From Nematostella vectensis (taxonomy: Eukaryota > Cnidaria > Anthozoa > Actiniaria > Edwardsiidae): 64,000 nucleotides of DNA. Below are positions 42,488 through 56,500 of the stretch, in pieces. Where the stretch lies: NCBI RefSeq assembly GCF_932526225.1, contig NC_064040.1, positions 2,971,181-3,035,180 on the forward strand. Reading direction: 5' to 3'. The translations under genes were made by a program, and so were the position numbers. The stretch's first letter is position 1, and each line of letters opens with the position of its first letter. The notes beneath the pieces are model-generated. The model was given only the letters and a program-made list of their open reading frames with translations. It had not been told where the DNA came from and did not search any database.

Positions 42488-45400
42488 TCACAGTCAGTCA
42501 AACCCGGGTAACGGTGCTAATAGCATGCTCACAGCAAGTCAAACCCGGGTAATGGTGCTAATAGCATGCTCACAGTCGGTCAAACCCGGGTAATGGTGCT
42601 CATAACAGGCTCACAGTCGGTCAAACCCGGGTAATGGTGCTAATAGCATGCTCACAGCGGTCAAACCCGGGTAATGGTGCTAATAGCATGCTCACAGTCG
42701 GTCAAACCCGGGTAATGGTGCTAATAGCATGCTCACAGCAAGTCAAACCCGGGTAATGGTGCTAATAGCATGCTCACAGTCGGTCAAACCCGGGTAATGG
42801 TGCTCATAACAGGCTCACAGTCGGTCAAACCCGGGTAATGGTGCTAATAGCATGCTCACAGTCGGTCAAACCCGGGTAATGGTGCTCATAACAGGCTCAC
42901 AGTCGGTCAAACCCGGGTAATAGTGCTAATAGCATGCTCACAGTCGGTCAAACCCGGGTAATGGTGCTAATAGCATGCTCACAGCGGTCAAACCCGGGTA
43001 ATGGTGCTAATAGCATGCTCACAGCAAGTCAAACACGGGTAAGGGTGCTCATAACAGGCTCACAGTCGGTCAAACCCGGGTAATGGTGCTAATAGCATGC
43101 TCACAGCAAGTCAAACACGGGTAAGGGTGCTCATAACAGGCTCACAGTCGGTCAAACCCGGGTAATGGTGCTAATAGCATGCTCACAGCCGGTCAAACCC
43201 GGGTAATGGTGCTAATAGCATGCTCACAGCAAGTCAAACCCGGGTAAGGGTTCTAATAGCATGCTCACAGTCACTCAAACCCGGGTAATGGTGCCCATAG
43301 CATGCTCACAGTCACTCAAACCCGGGTAATGGTGCCCATAGCATGCTCACAGTCGGTCAAACCCGGGTAACGGTGCTAATAGCATGCTCACAGCAAGTCA
43401 ACCCCGGGTAATGGTGCTCATAACAGGCTCACAGTCGGTCAAACCCGGGTAATGGTGCTAATAGCATGCTCACAGCAAGTCAAACCCGGGTAAGGGTTCT
43501 AATAGCATGCTCACAGCAAGTCAAACCCGGGTAAGGGTTCTAATAGCATGTTCACAGCAAGTCAAACCCGGGTAAGGGTTCTAATAGCATGCTCACAGTC
43601 GGTCAAACCCGGGTAATAGTGCTAATAGCATGCTCACAGTCGGTCAAACCTGGGTAACGGTGCTAATAGCATGCTCACAGCAAGTCAAACCCGGGTAATG
43701 GTGCTAATAGCATGCTCACAGTCGGTCAAACCCGGGTAATGGTGCTCATAACAGGCTCACAGTCGGTCAAACCCGGGTAATGGTGCTAATAGCATGCTCA
43801 CAGCGGTCAAACCCGGGTAATGGTGCTAATAGCATGCTCACAGTCGGTCAAACCCGGGTAATGGTGCTAATAGCATGCTCACAGCAAGTCAAACCCGGGT
43901 AAGGGTTCTAATAGCATGCTCACAGTCGGTCATACCCGGGTAAGGGTGCTCATAGCATGCTCACAGTCGGTCAAACCCGGGTAATGGTGCTAATAGCATG
44001 CTCACAGTCGGTCAAACCCGAGTAAGGGTGCTCATAACAGGCTCACAGTCACTCAAACCTGGGTAACGGTGCTAATAGCATGCTTACAGTCGGTCAAACC
44101 CGGGTAATGGTGCTCATAACAGGCTCACAGTCGGTCAAACCCGGGTAATGGTGCTAATAGCATGCTCACAGCGGTCAAACCCGGGTAATGGTGCTAATAG
44201 CATGCTCACAGTCGGTCAAACCCGGGTAATGGTGCTAATAGCATTCTCACAGTCGGTCAAACCCGGGTAATGGTGCTAATAGCATGCTCACAGCAAGTCA
44301 AACCCGGGTAATGGTGCTCATAACAGGCTCACAGTCGGTCAAACCTGGGTAACGGTGCTAATAGCATGCTCACAGCCGGTCAAACCCGGGTTATGGTGCC
44401 CATAGCATGCTCACAGTCGGTCAAACCCGGGTAATGGTGCTAATAGCATGCTCACAGTCGGTCAAACCCGGGTAAGGGTGCTAATAGCATGCTCACAGTC
44501 GGTCAAACCCGGGTAAGGGTGCTCATAACAGGCTCACAGTCGGTCAAACCCGGGTAATGGTGCTAATAGCATGCTCACAGTCGGTCAAACCCGGGTAATG
44601 GTGCTAATAGCATGCTCACAGTCGGTCAAACCCGGGTAATGGTGCTAATAGCATGCTCACAGCAAGTCAAACACGGGTAAGGGTGCTCATAACAGGCTCA
44701 CAGTCGGTCAAACCCGGGTAATGGTGCTAATAGCATGCTCACAGTCGGTCAAACCCGGGTAATGGTGCTAATAGCATGCTCACAGCAAGTCAAACCCGGG
44801 TAAGGGTTCTAATAGCATGCTCACAGTCACTCAAACCCGGGTAATGGTGCCCATAGCATGCTCACAGTCGGTCAAACCCGGGTAATGGTGCTCATAGCAT
44901 GCTCACAGTCGGTCAAACCCGGGTAACGGTGCTAATAGCATGCTCACAGCAAGTCAACCCCGGGTAATGGTGCTCATAACAGGCTCACAGTCGGTCAAAC
45001 CCGGGTAATGGTGCTAATAGCATGCTCACAGCAAGTCAAACCCGGGTAAGGGTTCTGATAGCATGCTCACAGCAAGTCAAACCCGGGTAAGGGTTCTAAT
45101 AGCATGCTCACAGCAAGTCAAACCCGGGTAAGGGTTCTAATAGCATGCTCACAGTCGGTCAAACCCGGGTAATAGTGCTAATAGCATGCTCACAGTCGGT
45201 CAAACCCGGGTAATGGTGCTAATAGCATGCTCACAGCAAGTCAAACCCGGGTAAGGGTTCTAATAGCATGCTCACAGTCGGTCAAACCCGGGTAATGGTG
45301 CTAATAGCATGCTCACAGTCGGTCAAACCCGGGTAATGGTGCTCAACAGGCTCACAGTCACTCAAACCCGGGTAATGGTGCTAATAGCATGCTCACAGCA

Positions 45401-48400
45401 AGTCAAACCCGGGTAATGGTGCTCATAACAGGCTCACAGTCGGTCAAACCCGGGTAATGGTGCTAATAGCATGCTCACAGTCGGTCAAACCCGGGTAATG
45501 GTGCTAATAGCATGCTCACAGCAAGTCAAACCCGGGTAAGGGTGCTCATAACAGGCTCACAGTCGGTCAAACCCGGGTAATGGTGCCCATAGCATGCTCA
45601 CAGTCACTCAAACCCGGGTAATGGTGCTAATAGCATGCTCGCAGCAAGTCAAACCCGGGTAATGGTGCCCATAGCATGCTCACAGCAAGTCAAACCCGGG
45701 TAATGGTGCCCATAGCATGCTCACAGTCGGTCAAACCTGGGTAACGGTGCCCATAGCATGCTCACAGTCGGTCAAACCCGGGTAATGGTGCTAATAGCAT
45801 GCTCACAGTCGGTCAAACCCGGGTAATGGTGCTAATAGCATGCTCACAGTCGGTCAAACCCGGGTAATGGTGCCCATAGCATGCTCACAGTCGGTCAAAC
45901 CCGGGTAATGGTGCCCATAGCATGCTCACAGTCGGTCAAACCCGGGTAATGGTGCCCATAGCATGCTCACAGTCGGTCAAACCCGGGTAATGGTGCCCAT
46001 AGCATGCTCACAGTCGGTCAAACCCGGGTAATGGTGCTAATAGCATGCTCACAGTCGGTCAAACCCGGGTAATGGTGCCCATAGCATGCTCACAGTCGGT
46101 CAAACCCGGGTAATGGTGCCCATAGCATGCTCACAGTCGGTCAAACCCGGGTAATGGTGCTAATAGCATGCTCACAGTCGGTCAAACCCGGGTAATGGTG
46201 CCCATAGCATGCTCACAGTCGGTCAAACCCGGGTAATGGTGCTAATAGCATGCTCACAGTCGGTCAAACCCGGGTAATGGTGCTAATAGCATGCTCACAG
46301 CAAGTCAAACCCGGGTAATGGTGCTCATAACATGCTCACAGTCACTCAAACCCGGGTAATGGTGCTAATAGCATGCTCACAGTCACTCAAACCCGGGTAA
46401 TGGTGCCCATAGCATGCTCACAGTCGGTCAAACCCGGGTAATGGTGCTAATAGCATGCTCACAGTCGGTCAAACCCGGGTAAGGGTGCCCATAGCATGCT
46501 CACAGTCGGTCAAACCCGGGTAATGGTGCTCATAACAGGCTCACAGTCGGTCAAACCCGGGTAATGGTGCTAATAGCATGCTCACAGTCGGTCAAACCCG
46601 GGTAATGGTGATAATAGCATGCTCACAGCAAGTCAAACCCGGGTAAGGGTGCCCATAGCATGCTCACAGTCGGTCAAACCCGGGTAATGGTGCTCATAAC
46701 AGGCTCACAGTCGGTCAAACCCGGGTAATGGTGCTCATAACAGGCTCACAGTCACTCAAACCCGGGTAATGGTGCTAATAGCATGCTCACAGCAAGTCAA
46801 ACCCGGGTACCCCGGTAATGGTGCTAATAGCATGCTCACAGCAAGTCAAACCCGGGTAATGGTGCTCATAACAGGCTCACAGTCACTCAAACCCGGGTAA
46901 TGGTGCTAATAGCATGCTCACAGCAAGTCAAACCCGGGTAAGGGTTCTAATAGCATGCTCACAGCAAGTCAAACCCGGGAAGGGTTCTAATAGCATGCTC
47001 ACAGTCGGTCAAACCCGGGTAAGGGTGCTAATAGCATGCTCACAGTCGGTCAAACCCGGGTAATGGTGCTAATAGCATGCTCACAGTCGGTCAAACCCGG
47101 GTAATGGTGCTCATAACAGGCTCACAGTCACTCAAACCCAGGTAATGGTGCTAATAGCATGCTCACAGCAAGTCAAACCCGGGTAATGGTGCTCATAACA
47201 GGCTCACAGTCGGTCAAACCCGGGTAATGGTGCTAATAGCATGCTCACAGTCGGTCAAACCCGGGTAATGGTGCTAATAGCATGCTCACAGCAAGTCAAA
47301 CCCGGGTAAGGGTGCTCATAACAGGCTCACAGTCGGTCAAACCCGGGTAATGGTGCCCATAGCATGCTCACAGTCACTCAAACCCGGGTAATGGTGCTAA
47401 TAGCATGCTCACAGTCGGTCAAACCCGGGTAATGGTGCTAATAGCATGCTCGCAGCAAGTCAAACCCGGGTAATGGTGCCCATAGCATGCTCACAGCAAG
47501 TCAAACCCGGGTAATGGTGCCCATAGCATGCTCACAGTCGGTCAAACCTGGGTAACGGTGCCCATAGCATGCTCACAGTCGGTCAAACCCGGGTAATGGT
47601 GCTAATAGCATGCTCACAGTCGGTCAAACCCGGGTAATGGTGCCCATAGCATGCTCACAGCAAGTCAAACCCGGGTAATGGTGCCCATAGCATGCTCACA
47701 GTCGGTCAAACCCGGGTAATGGTGCCCATAGCATGCTCACAGTCGGTCAAACCCGGGTAATGGTGCCCATAGCATGCTCACAGTCGGTCAAACCCGGGTA
47801 ATGGTGCTAATAGCATGCTCACAGTCGGTCAAACCCGGGTAATGGTGCCCATAGCATGCTCACAGTCGGTCAAACCCGGGTAATGGTGCCCATAGCATGC
47901 TCACAGTCGGTCAAACCCGGGTAATGGTGCTAATAGCATGCTCACAGTCGGTCAAACCCGGGTAATGGTGCCCATAGCATGCTCACAGTCGGTCAAACCC
48001 GGGTAATGGTGCTAATAGCATGCTCACAGTCGGTCAAACCCGGGTAATGGTGCTAATAGCATGCTCACAGCAAGTCAAACCCGGGTAATGGTGCTCATAA
48101 CATGCTCACAGTCACTCAAACCCGGGTAATGGTGCCCATAGCATGCTCACAGTCACTCAAACCCGGGTAATGGTGCCCATAGCATGCTCACAGTCGGTCA
48201 AACCCGGGTAATGGTGCTAATAGCATGCTCACAGTCGGTCAAACCCGGGTAAGGGTGCCCATAGCATGCTCACAGTCGGTCAAACCCGGGTAATGGTGCT
48301 CATAACAGGCTCACAGTCGGTCAAACCCGGGTAATGGTGCTAATAGCATGCTCACAGTCGGTCAAACCCGGGTAATGGTGATAATAGCATGCTCACAGCA

Positions 48401-50987
48401 AGTCAAACCCGGGTAAGGGTGCCCATAGCATGCTCACAGTCGGTCAAACCCGGGTAATGGTGCTCATAACAGGCTCACAGTCGGTCAAACCCGGGTAATG
48501 GTGCTCATAACAGGCTCACAGTCACTCAAACCCGGGTAATGGTGCTAATAGCATGCTCACAGCAAGTCAAACCCGGGTACCCCGGTAATGGTGCTAATAG
48601 CATGCTCACAGCAAGTCAAACCCGGGTAATGGTGCTCATAACAGGCTCACAGTCACTCAAACCCGGGTAATGGTGCTAATAGCATGCTCACAGCAAGTCA
48701 AACCCGGGTAAGGGTTCTAATAGCATGCTCACAGCAAGTCAAACCCGGGTAAGGGTTCTAATAGCATGCTCACAGCAAGTCAAACCCGGGTAATGGTGCC
48801 CATAGCATGCTCACAGTCGGTCAAACCCGGGTAATGGTGCTAATAGCATGCTCACAGCAAGTCAAACCCGGGTAATGGTGCTCATAACAGGCTCACAGTC
48901 ACTCAAACCCGGGTAATGGTGCTAATAGCATGCTCACAGCAAGTCAAACCCGGGTAAGGGTTCTAATAGCATGCTCACAGCAAGTCAAACCCGGGTAAGG
49001 GTTCTAATAGCATGCTCACAGCAAGTCAAACCCGGGTAATGGTGCCCATAGCATGCTCACAGTCACTCAAACCCGGGTAATGGTGCTAATAGCATGCTCA
49101 CAGTCGGTCAAACCCGGGTAATGGTGCTAATAGCATGCTCACAGTCGGTCAAACCCGGGTAAGGGTGCCCATAGCATGCTCACAGTCGGTCAAACCCGGG
49201 TAATGGTGCTAATAGCATGCTCACAGTCGGTCAAACCCGGGTAATGGTGCCCATAGCATGCTCACAGCAAGTCAAACACGGGTAAGGGTGCTCATAACAG
49301 GCTCACAGTCGGTCAAACCCGGGTAATGGTGCTCATAACAGGCTCACAGCAAGTCAAACCCGGGTAAGGGTGCCCATAGCATGCTCACAGCAAGTCAAAC
49401 CCGGGTAAGGGTTCTAATAGCATGCTCACAGCAAGTCAAACCCGGGTAATGGTGCCCATAGCATGCTCACAGTCGGTCAAACCCGGGTAATGGTGCTAAT
49501 AGCATGCTCACAGTCGGTCAAACCCGGGTAATGGTGCTAATAGCATGCTCACAGTCGGTCAAACCCGGGTAATGGTGCTAATAGCATGCTCACAGTCGGT
49601 CAAACCCGGGTAATGGTGCTCATAACAGGCTCACAGTCGGTCAAACCCGGGTAATGGTGCTCATAACAGGCTCACAGCAAGTCAAACCCGGGTAAGGGTG
49701 CCCATAGCATGCTCACAGCAAGTCAAACCCGGGTAAGGGTTCTAATAGCATGCTCACAGTCACTCAAACCCCGGTAATGGTGCTAATAGCATGCTCACAG
49801 TCGGTCAAACCCGGGTAATGGTGCTCATAGCATGCTCACAGTCGGTCAAACCCGGGTAACGGTGCTTAAATAGCATGCTCACAGCAAGTCAAACCCGGGT
49901 AAGGGTTCTAATAGCATGCTCACAGCAAGTCAAACCCGGGTAAGGGTTCTAATAGCATGCTCACAGCAAGTCAAACCCGGGAAGGGTTCTAATAGCATGC
50001 TCACAGTCGGTCAAACCCGGGTAATGGTGCTAATAGCATGCTCACAGTCGGTCAAACCCGGGTAATGGTGCTCATAACAGGCTCACAGCAAGTCAAACCC
50101 GGGTAAGGGTGCCCATAGCATGCTCACAGCAAGTCAAACCCGGGTAAGGGTTCTAATAGCATGCTCACAGTCACTCAAACCCCGGTAATGGTGCTAATAG
50201 CATGCTCACAGTCGGTCAAACCCGGGTAATGGTGCTCATAGCATGCTCACAGTCGGTCAAACCCGGGTAACGGTGCTTAAATAGCATGCTCACAGCAAGT
50301 CAAACCCGGGTAAGGGTTCTAATAGCATGCTCACAGCAAGTCAAACCCGGGTAAGGGTTCTAATAGCATGCTCACAGCAAGTCAAACCCGGGAAGGGTTC
50401 TAATAGCATGCTCACAGTCGGTCAAACCCGGGTAATGGTGCTAATAGCATGCTCACAGTCGGTCAAACCCGGGTAATGGTGCTCATAACAGGCTCACAGT
50501 CACTCAAACCCAGGTAATGGTGCTAATAGCATGCTCACAGCAAGTCAAACCCGGGTAATGGTGCTCATAACAGGCTCACAGTCGGTCAAACCCGGGTAAG
50601 GGTGCTAATAGCATGCTCACAGTCGGTCATACCCGGGTAAGGGTGCCCATAGCATGCTCACAGTCGGTCAAACCCGGGTAGTGGTGCTAATAGCATGCTC
50701 ACAGCAAGTCAAACCCGGGTAATGGTGCTCATAACAGGCTCACAGTCGGTCAAACCCGGGTAATGGTGCTCATAACATGCTCACAGCAAGTCAAACCCGG
50801 GTAATGGTGCTCATAACAGGCTCACAGTCGGTCAAACCCGGGTAATGGTGCTCATAACAGGCTCACAGTCGGTTAAACCCGGGTAATGGTGCCCATAGCA
50901 TGCTCACAGAAAGTCAAACCCGTTTAAGGGTGCTCATAACAGCTCACAGCAAGTCAAAAACCCGAGTAAGGGTGCTCATAGCATGCT
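42488..50987. repeat. 8.5-kb satellite of 41-bp units, about 207 copies
   Basis: Units run tcggtcaaacccgggtaatg then gtgctaatagcatgctcacag. Variants (tcggtc, caagtc, cactc at the start; aatagcatgc, cataacaggc, cccatagcatgc at the end) are shuffled along the array. Each typical unit has two 8-bp palindromes, ACCCGGGT and AGCATGCT. Rare variants recur at fixed distances, showing higher-order duplications of about 1770, 1556 and 411 bp. There is no coding frame, since 41 is not divisible by 3. Confidence 0.97.
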
Positions 50988-53975
50988 TAATGTTTAGCCC
51001 TCGAGCCCCTCGATCCCTCAAGATAACTTGAATGCTGCTAACTCTAACTCTAAGTAGTTTCTTAAGTTTCTCATTTCGATTTCCCTTAGAGGTTAGAGTT
51101 TATCACAGGATGGATTTACTACATCTAAGTTTCATAACGGCAGGTAAAAACTTTCAAGAAATATGCGCATACTACATTTGATACTTACCTTTGCTAATGT
51201 ATATGCACTTCAGGGAGACTATATCAAGTAAACAGGCAAACGCAACTGAGTGAATTTAAAAACCGTTTTGCATTTGTTTTTGAAGCCGCCTAGCTGCCAG
51301 TCGTAACATTGTTTGAGTAGTGTAATGACATCTAAATGGGCCTCCAAATGGGGTCAAACTAACAGTAATTCACATAAATATTGACTCTGATATTTAAGCC
51401 TCTTGAGTTATGATTCATTTTGACGATCAAATATCCGAAAGAAAGGGGCCGTTCGTTTCCTATCTCCTCCCCCAATAAATGCAACAAATAAAACATCGTA
51501 AACTAAGAAACAAGGTATAAAAGCAATACTACATTGAACTAGTTGAATGATGTGTTCCGTGTTTTTTTGACGATAAACAACCAAGATATATATTGATATA
51601 AATATGTGTTACTGGTTTTTGACGACTTATTTGTTATTATGAAGTGAAAAGTGCCTCTATTTCACGAATTATTTATTAACCATTATTATAAATCTGAGGC
51701 AAAACCATTTTCAGCTGTTCATATAACTTGTCACCCTAAGAGCGTTGCCTTATTTATTTCTATTTAGACAAAATGGACGTCATTTATAAACAAACAATTC
51801 AAAAAGGGGAAAATCATTTCCCCCCTAAAGACTAACATATAAAACCAATATAATACAATTGACTGAAATAAAAGCATTTTAATTAAAATTGAAGAATAGC
51901 ACTTACGCCAATATTTAATAAGTACGTAGACAATAGACACTTAATGCGAAGTTGGGGTTAAATACACTCTCCTTACAACCAAAACTGGGAAGAGAGTAAT
52001 AATGATTCACTCTTCACGTCCAATGTCGCTTAAAATTCGTAAAAGAAAAATAAACACATCGAGATCAAGATACTAAGGCATCAGTCTAATAAGGGATAAG
52101 TGGTTCTAAAGATGCATTCAACCAAGCTGATAGCAAGTTTAAAGTTCTTTAAACCTTTCACTTATATCAATCTAGCCAAAAGAAAGCATAGATACACTTT
52201 CAAATTCTGAAAAGGGAATTAAATTTGATTGAGATTTGAATTTTCTACAGATCTTTGATAATTTTCCTGGCCGCGCGAAAGGAGATTGAATCGAGTGAAT
52301 AATTCCAAGTTTTGGCGGGAAAATCTGAAACAAGGTATTTTTCTTAAATCAGTTTTAAAATTCAGAGACGGCAATACCACAAAAAATGGCGAATTGTTTT
52401 CTATTGCAATGCTACTCACAATGAAGCGAAGAATTATTTAAAGTCGAGAATTGTATGCGAAAAAAAGAATATATCGTTTTGTTGTAGGTTTCAAAAACAT
52501 CGCGCGCTCGTGAGAATGTCGCCATCCTTGATTGCGAATGCAGCGCGCGCGCACAATGCAAAAAACAATTCAAAGACTAAAAAATATCTGCTATATTTTG
52601 CAGATTTGTTTCCTTTAGTTAAATAATCATTTGAATGCCAGGTTGAGATATAAAGATTACGTTAAAAGTTGTAACCACACAATGTTCTTCAGCAATAACT
52701 AAGAAGACATGAAGACGGGAACTGGTTTAGCGCGCGCATATGTTTTCTCATGTAATTTGGTTGACATCTCAATCTACGTCACAAATGACTGGACCCGGGC
52801 CTTTCAGTTCACGGCCTTTTTTCCGAAGGTTGACCAAAATGCCTCAATATTACAGATTTGAGTTATTCGCGCGGACGCGTGTTTTATAGGGTACATACGA
52901 ACCACATACCATTTGAAAGATGAAAATATAGAGAATTGACAAAGTCTATCAACTCTGAAAGGTTATATGGGCTTTAAAAACTTCCTTTCCTCACGTAAAT
53001 TGAGCGATTAACGCCGGGGAGTTGGGTGGTCGAAGATACAGGAGTTTTAAGATGTGAGATATTTTATTATTGGCACGATATTACTCATGTTACTACAAAG
53101 GTTATTGTGCCTATATTAAAGTATTATATAATATACTATTATTATAAGTGTTTTAGTATGTTATAGTAAAGTATATTATAGTATCTTTTGTGCTTTGAAA
53201 CAGCAGGGAAAAGCCAAAAACTCTGTTCCCTATTTCATTGTCTCGTTCTAAGGTCTGTGTTTTTGGATTTTGTTCCATTGTGTATTTTGTGCTGGTGCTC
53301 CGTAACATGTGCTCCGTAACACCAAGAATCTACCAGAAACTCATCCATGGAGGGGGAGGGTCATATTGGCCACCTAGAGACACGCGACTGGCATAATTAT
53401 CAAAAGAATCAACATCTCGTTCGCCATAACAGGAAAACATGTTTTCACAAACTGTTGACAAAGAAAGAAGTTCTTAGTATTGACAAGCCACAAAGGGCGT
53501 AAAAAGACAAGATAGAGACATTTTAGAGAAAATAAGTGAATTTACCATTGTCGTTAACTTGAAAAACCATAAAATACAATGGGTAATGAATAAAACTAGT
53601 GAGCAAAGTGACGGGTTTGGGAGACAATTAATAACTAGTTAACTTAAGGATATACTGTAAACAAATCTTTGAAATAGTTTTTGGATTGTAATAAAAGCAA
53701 ATTAGGGTATTGGAAAATAATTTACATTTGTGTTGAGCGCATTAGGAGCAAATCTTCCACAGCATACGTCACACAGTCACGTGATTAATAATATCTGATA
53801 TAGTACATACATAAATCTGTTCATTATCTTATTTGTACAAACATGTGCAAATTTCGTGACAATCGGCCAAATGCCTGGCAAGATATTACACAAAACATCA
53901 CATTTTGAGTTGCCCGCTAACTTCACTGAGTTCCCGCTAAATTCACTCCGGTATAATTAGCAGCTGGTAAAAATG
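50988..53975. other. AT-rich intergenic, no gene recognised
   Basis: About 3 kb without a credible exon, RNA or repeat array. Two GC-rich islands of gcgcgc near 52500-52560 and 52730 are the only compositional change. Confidence 0.45.
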
Positions 53976-54366
53976 TTTAAACAAGGACCCGCACTATAAA
54001 AGGGCCTGGACCAGGTCCACGAAAGGCTCAGTTGTCAGTAAACTGCCAAGCGGTGCGGAGCTCCGGAGTTCAGTCAAGCGTGTCTTGTTTGCCCACGAGG
54101 AGCGAAACCCAAACTCAAATTTTGGAGCGCTATTCTTCTCGTTTGCTCGGTTTATTTTCTCTTAGCTACTGACCACTGACAATGAATAACCCACCAAAAA
54201 AGCAGGAATGTGCACTAAAAATTAGTTCAAATTATTAACGAAAACAGAATTAAAAAGTCTCACTATTGGCGCAATGTTACGGCGTCTTGTCATCTTGAAG
54301 TCTGAATTTTATTCAGCCGATAGGGGGCGGAGCCTAGCCCTTTTATAGTGCGGGTCCTTGTTTAAA
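53976..54366. mobile_element. MITE-like element with perfect 30-bp TIRs
   Basis: Left 53976-54005 (tttaaacaaggacccgcact, ataaaagggc) and right 54337-54366 are exact reverse complements. Internal sequence is about 330 bp without an ORF. Each TIR holds a TATAAAAG box reading inward. The element directly abuts the BEL/Pao remnant. No clear target-site duplication is seen, so the superfamily is undetermined. Confidence 0.8.
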
Positions 54367-54367
54367 A

Positions 54368-56029
54368 TATTTAGCTCGTCAAACTTTCTATCCCTTCATA
54401 GGCTGGATCCATTCATCGACGCCGAAGGCTTGATGCGAGTTGGTGGGCGTATACGCAGAGCTAACCTGCCATCCGACATGAGACACCCCCTCATACTTCC
54501 GAAAAGGGGTCACATAACGACCCTAGTGATACGACGCCACTACCACATCACGTGCCGACGTCACGTGCCGACGACTTCGCGCTCCTACAGTGGAGCATAA
54601 GATGAGTGACCTGCCGAAGGACAGAGTCAACCCCAGTCCTCCATTCACCTACAGCGCAGCAGACTACTTTGGACCATGGACCGTAAAGGAGGGGCGTCGA
54701 GAGGTCAAACGATATGGGGTGTTGTTCACCTGCATGGCTTCGCGGGCCGTGCACATCGAGACAGCGAGTTCCTTAGACACAAGCTCATTCCTGAACGCCT
54801 ATCGCCCCTTCGTTGGACGCCGAGGACCCGTGCGACAACTAAGATCAGACCGAGGTACAAACTTTGTTGGCGCCAAGAACGAACTGCAGAGCCCTCTCTC
54901 CGAGATGGATAACCAGCGAGTTGGATCCGAGCTACGAAAGGAGAACTGCGACTGGGTGGACTTCAAATTTAACGTCCCCGACGCCAGTCACAGAGGGGGC
55001 TCATGGGAGCGCCAGATCCGCACAGTCCGAAACGTACTCGACTCACTGCTGTATAATCAAGGAACTCAACTTGATGATGAGTCGCTGAGAACCCTCCTCG
55101 TGGAAGCCGAGGCGATCGTAAATAGTCGTCCCCTCTCGGCAGACTCGGACAGCTGCGCCGCTGACCGAGAACCATATCCTGACGATGAAGTCGTCAGTCG
55201 TCCTTCCACCGCCCTGCGTCTTCAAGCGTGAGGACCTCTACCTGAGAAAGCGCTGGCGCAGAGTGCAACACCTTACGACAAAGTTCTGGAAAAGATGGAG
55301 GAAGGAGTTCCTGCTCTCCCTCTCAGCACGCCAGAAGTCCTAGAAGAAACCTTGAGGTCGGCGATATCTCAACACGCCAGAAGTGGACTCGTCCTAGAAG
55401 AAACCTTGAGGTCGGCGATATCTCAACACGCCAGAAGTGGACTCGTCCTAGAAGAAACCTTGAGGTCGGCGATATCTCAACACACCAGAAGTGGACTCGT
55501 CCTAGAAGAAACCTCGAGGTCGGCGATATCTCAACACGCCCAGAAGTGGACACGTCCTAGAAGAAACCTTGAGGTCGGCGATATCTCAACACGCCCAGAA
55601 GTGGACACGTCCTAGAAGAAACCTTGAGGTCGGCGATATCTCAACACGCCCAGAAGTGGACACGTCCTAGAAGAAACCTCGAGGTCGGCGATATCGTCAT
55701 TGTCAAGGACGAGAGCCTTCATCGCAACGATTGGCGCCTAGCTCGAGTAGTCGAGGCGTTCACAAGCAATGATGGCCTGGTGCGCTTCGTCAAGGTGGCT
55801 GTTGGCGACTCATCCCTGGACCGCACGGGACGACGATGCAAGCAGACAACCTACCTCCAGAGACCAGTCCAGAAACTGGTGCTGCTACTCCCACACGAAG
55901 AAGCTGGCGACTAGCTGACGACAGCATAGGCGACTTCGGGACTACAACCCGCGAGAAGCTGCGTACTACATATTAGCTGAGAAAGTTTTGTTAAGTAAAT
56001 TGCCCCACCCGGACAATTTAAGGGAGGAG
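54368..56029 (+). mobile_element. BEL/Pao retrotransposon pol remnant (integrase), broken
   Basis: Contains the end of the pol linker (DPFIDAEGLMRVGGRIRRAN) and an integrase core with the DDE triad visible as SAADYFGPW, LRSDRGTNF and GGSWERQ, then the C-terminal NDWRLARVVE region ending at a stop at 55912-55914. It is defective: gag, protease and RT are missing; part of the zinc-binding His/Cys region before the core is deleted around 54560-54600; the frame shifts near 55200; and one segment near the C-terminus is amplified about six times. The polypurine tract aagggaggag (56020-56029) precedes the 3' LTR. Confidence 0.88.
55325..55690. repeat. 54-55-bp tandem repeat inside the integrase region, 6 copies
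   Basis: The phrase aggtcggcgatatctcaaca recurs with tagaagaaacc on one side and gaagtggac on the other; the last copy instead continues into the integrase sequence GDIVIVKDE. The seed is coding sequence of the element, so the expansion is younger than the insertion. Confidence 0.92.
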
Positions 56030-56500
56030 TGTAGCGAACAGTACTTACATAATAATAATACTTAGATAATAGTTAACTCTGTAACCCGATAAAATTAGAG
56101 CCAGGCAGTACTAAGCCCCGCATAATCATACACGAATCAAACGAACAACATGCGCGCGACGATTTCCCCTAATATAGCCGGATCAAGGTATGTTTTGTTT
56201 CATTTCTTTGCGGCTAGCGCACATATTTGATTTCTTACTTTGATTATTGCCTATTGGATAGTTTGCTATCGCATAATTACGCATTTATTCCGACGATTGT
56301 TTACTTCTTGATTCCACGTGCTTTGATTACATAATCACCGTAGTTTTAGATATATTTAGTTTAGTCATCGTTTCATAGTCCTGTAGAATAGTCGATTATT
56401 CGTTTAGCTTAACTGCATAATTATTCTTATTTCAGTTTTTACGGTGTAATACAGACATTAAAGTTATAGAAAAGCCAAATTGGCTTCAAGACGGTGTCGT
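56030..56500 (+). repeat. probable 3' LTR of the BEL/Pao element
   Basis: Starts TGTAGCGAAC immediately after the polypurine tract. A plausible polyadenylation segment (cattaaag) lies near 56455. The 3' end is uncertain because no second LTR is in the window; about 460-500 bp is an estimate. Confidence 0.55.

Noticed and set aside
42488-50987. CRISPR-like array
   Set aside because: Units are contiguous variants with no unique spacers, in a eukaryotic genome.
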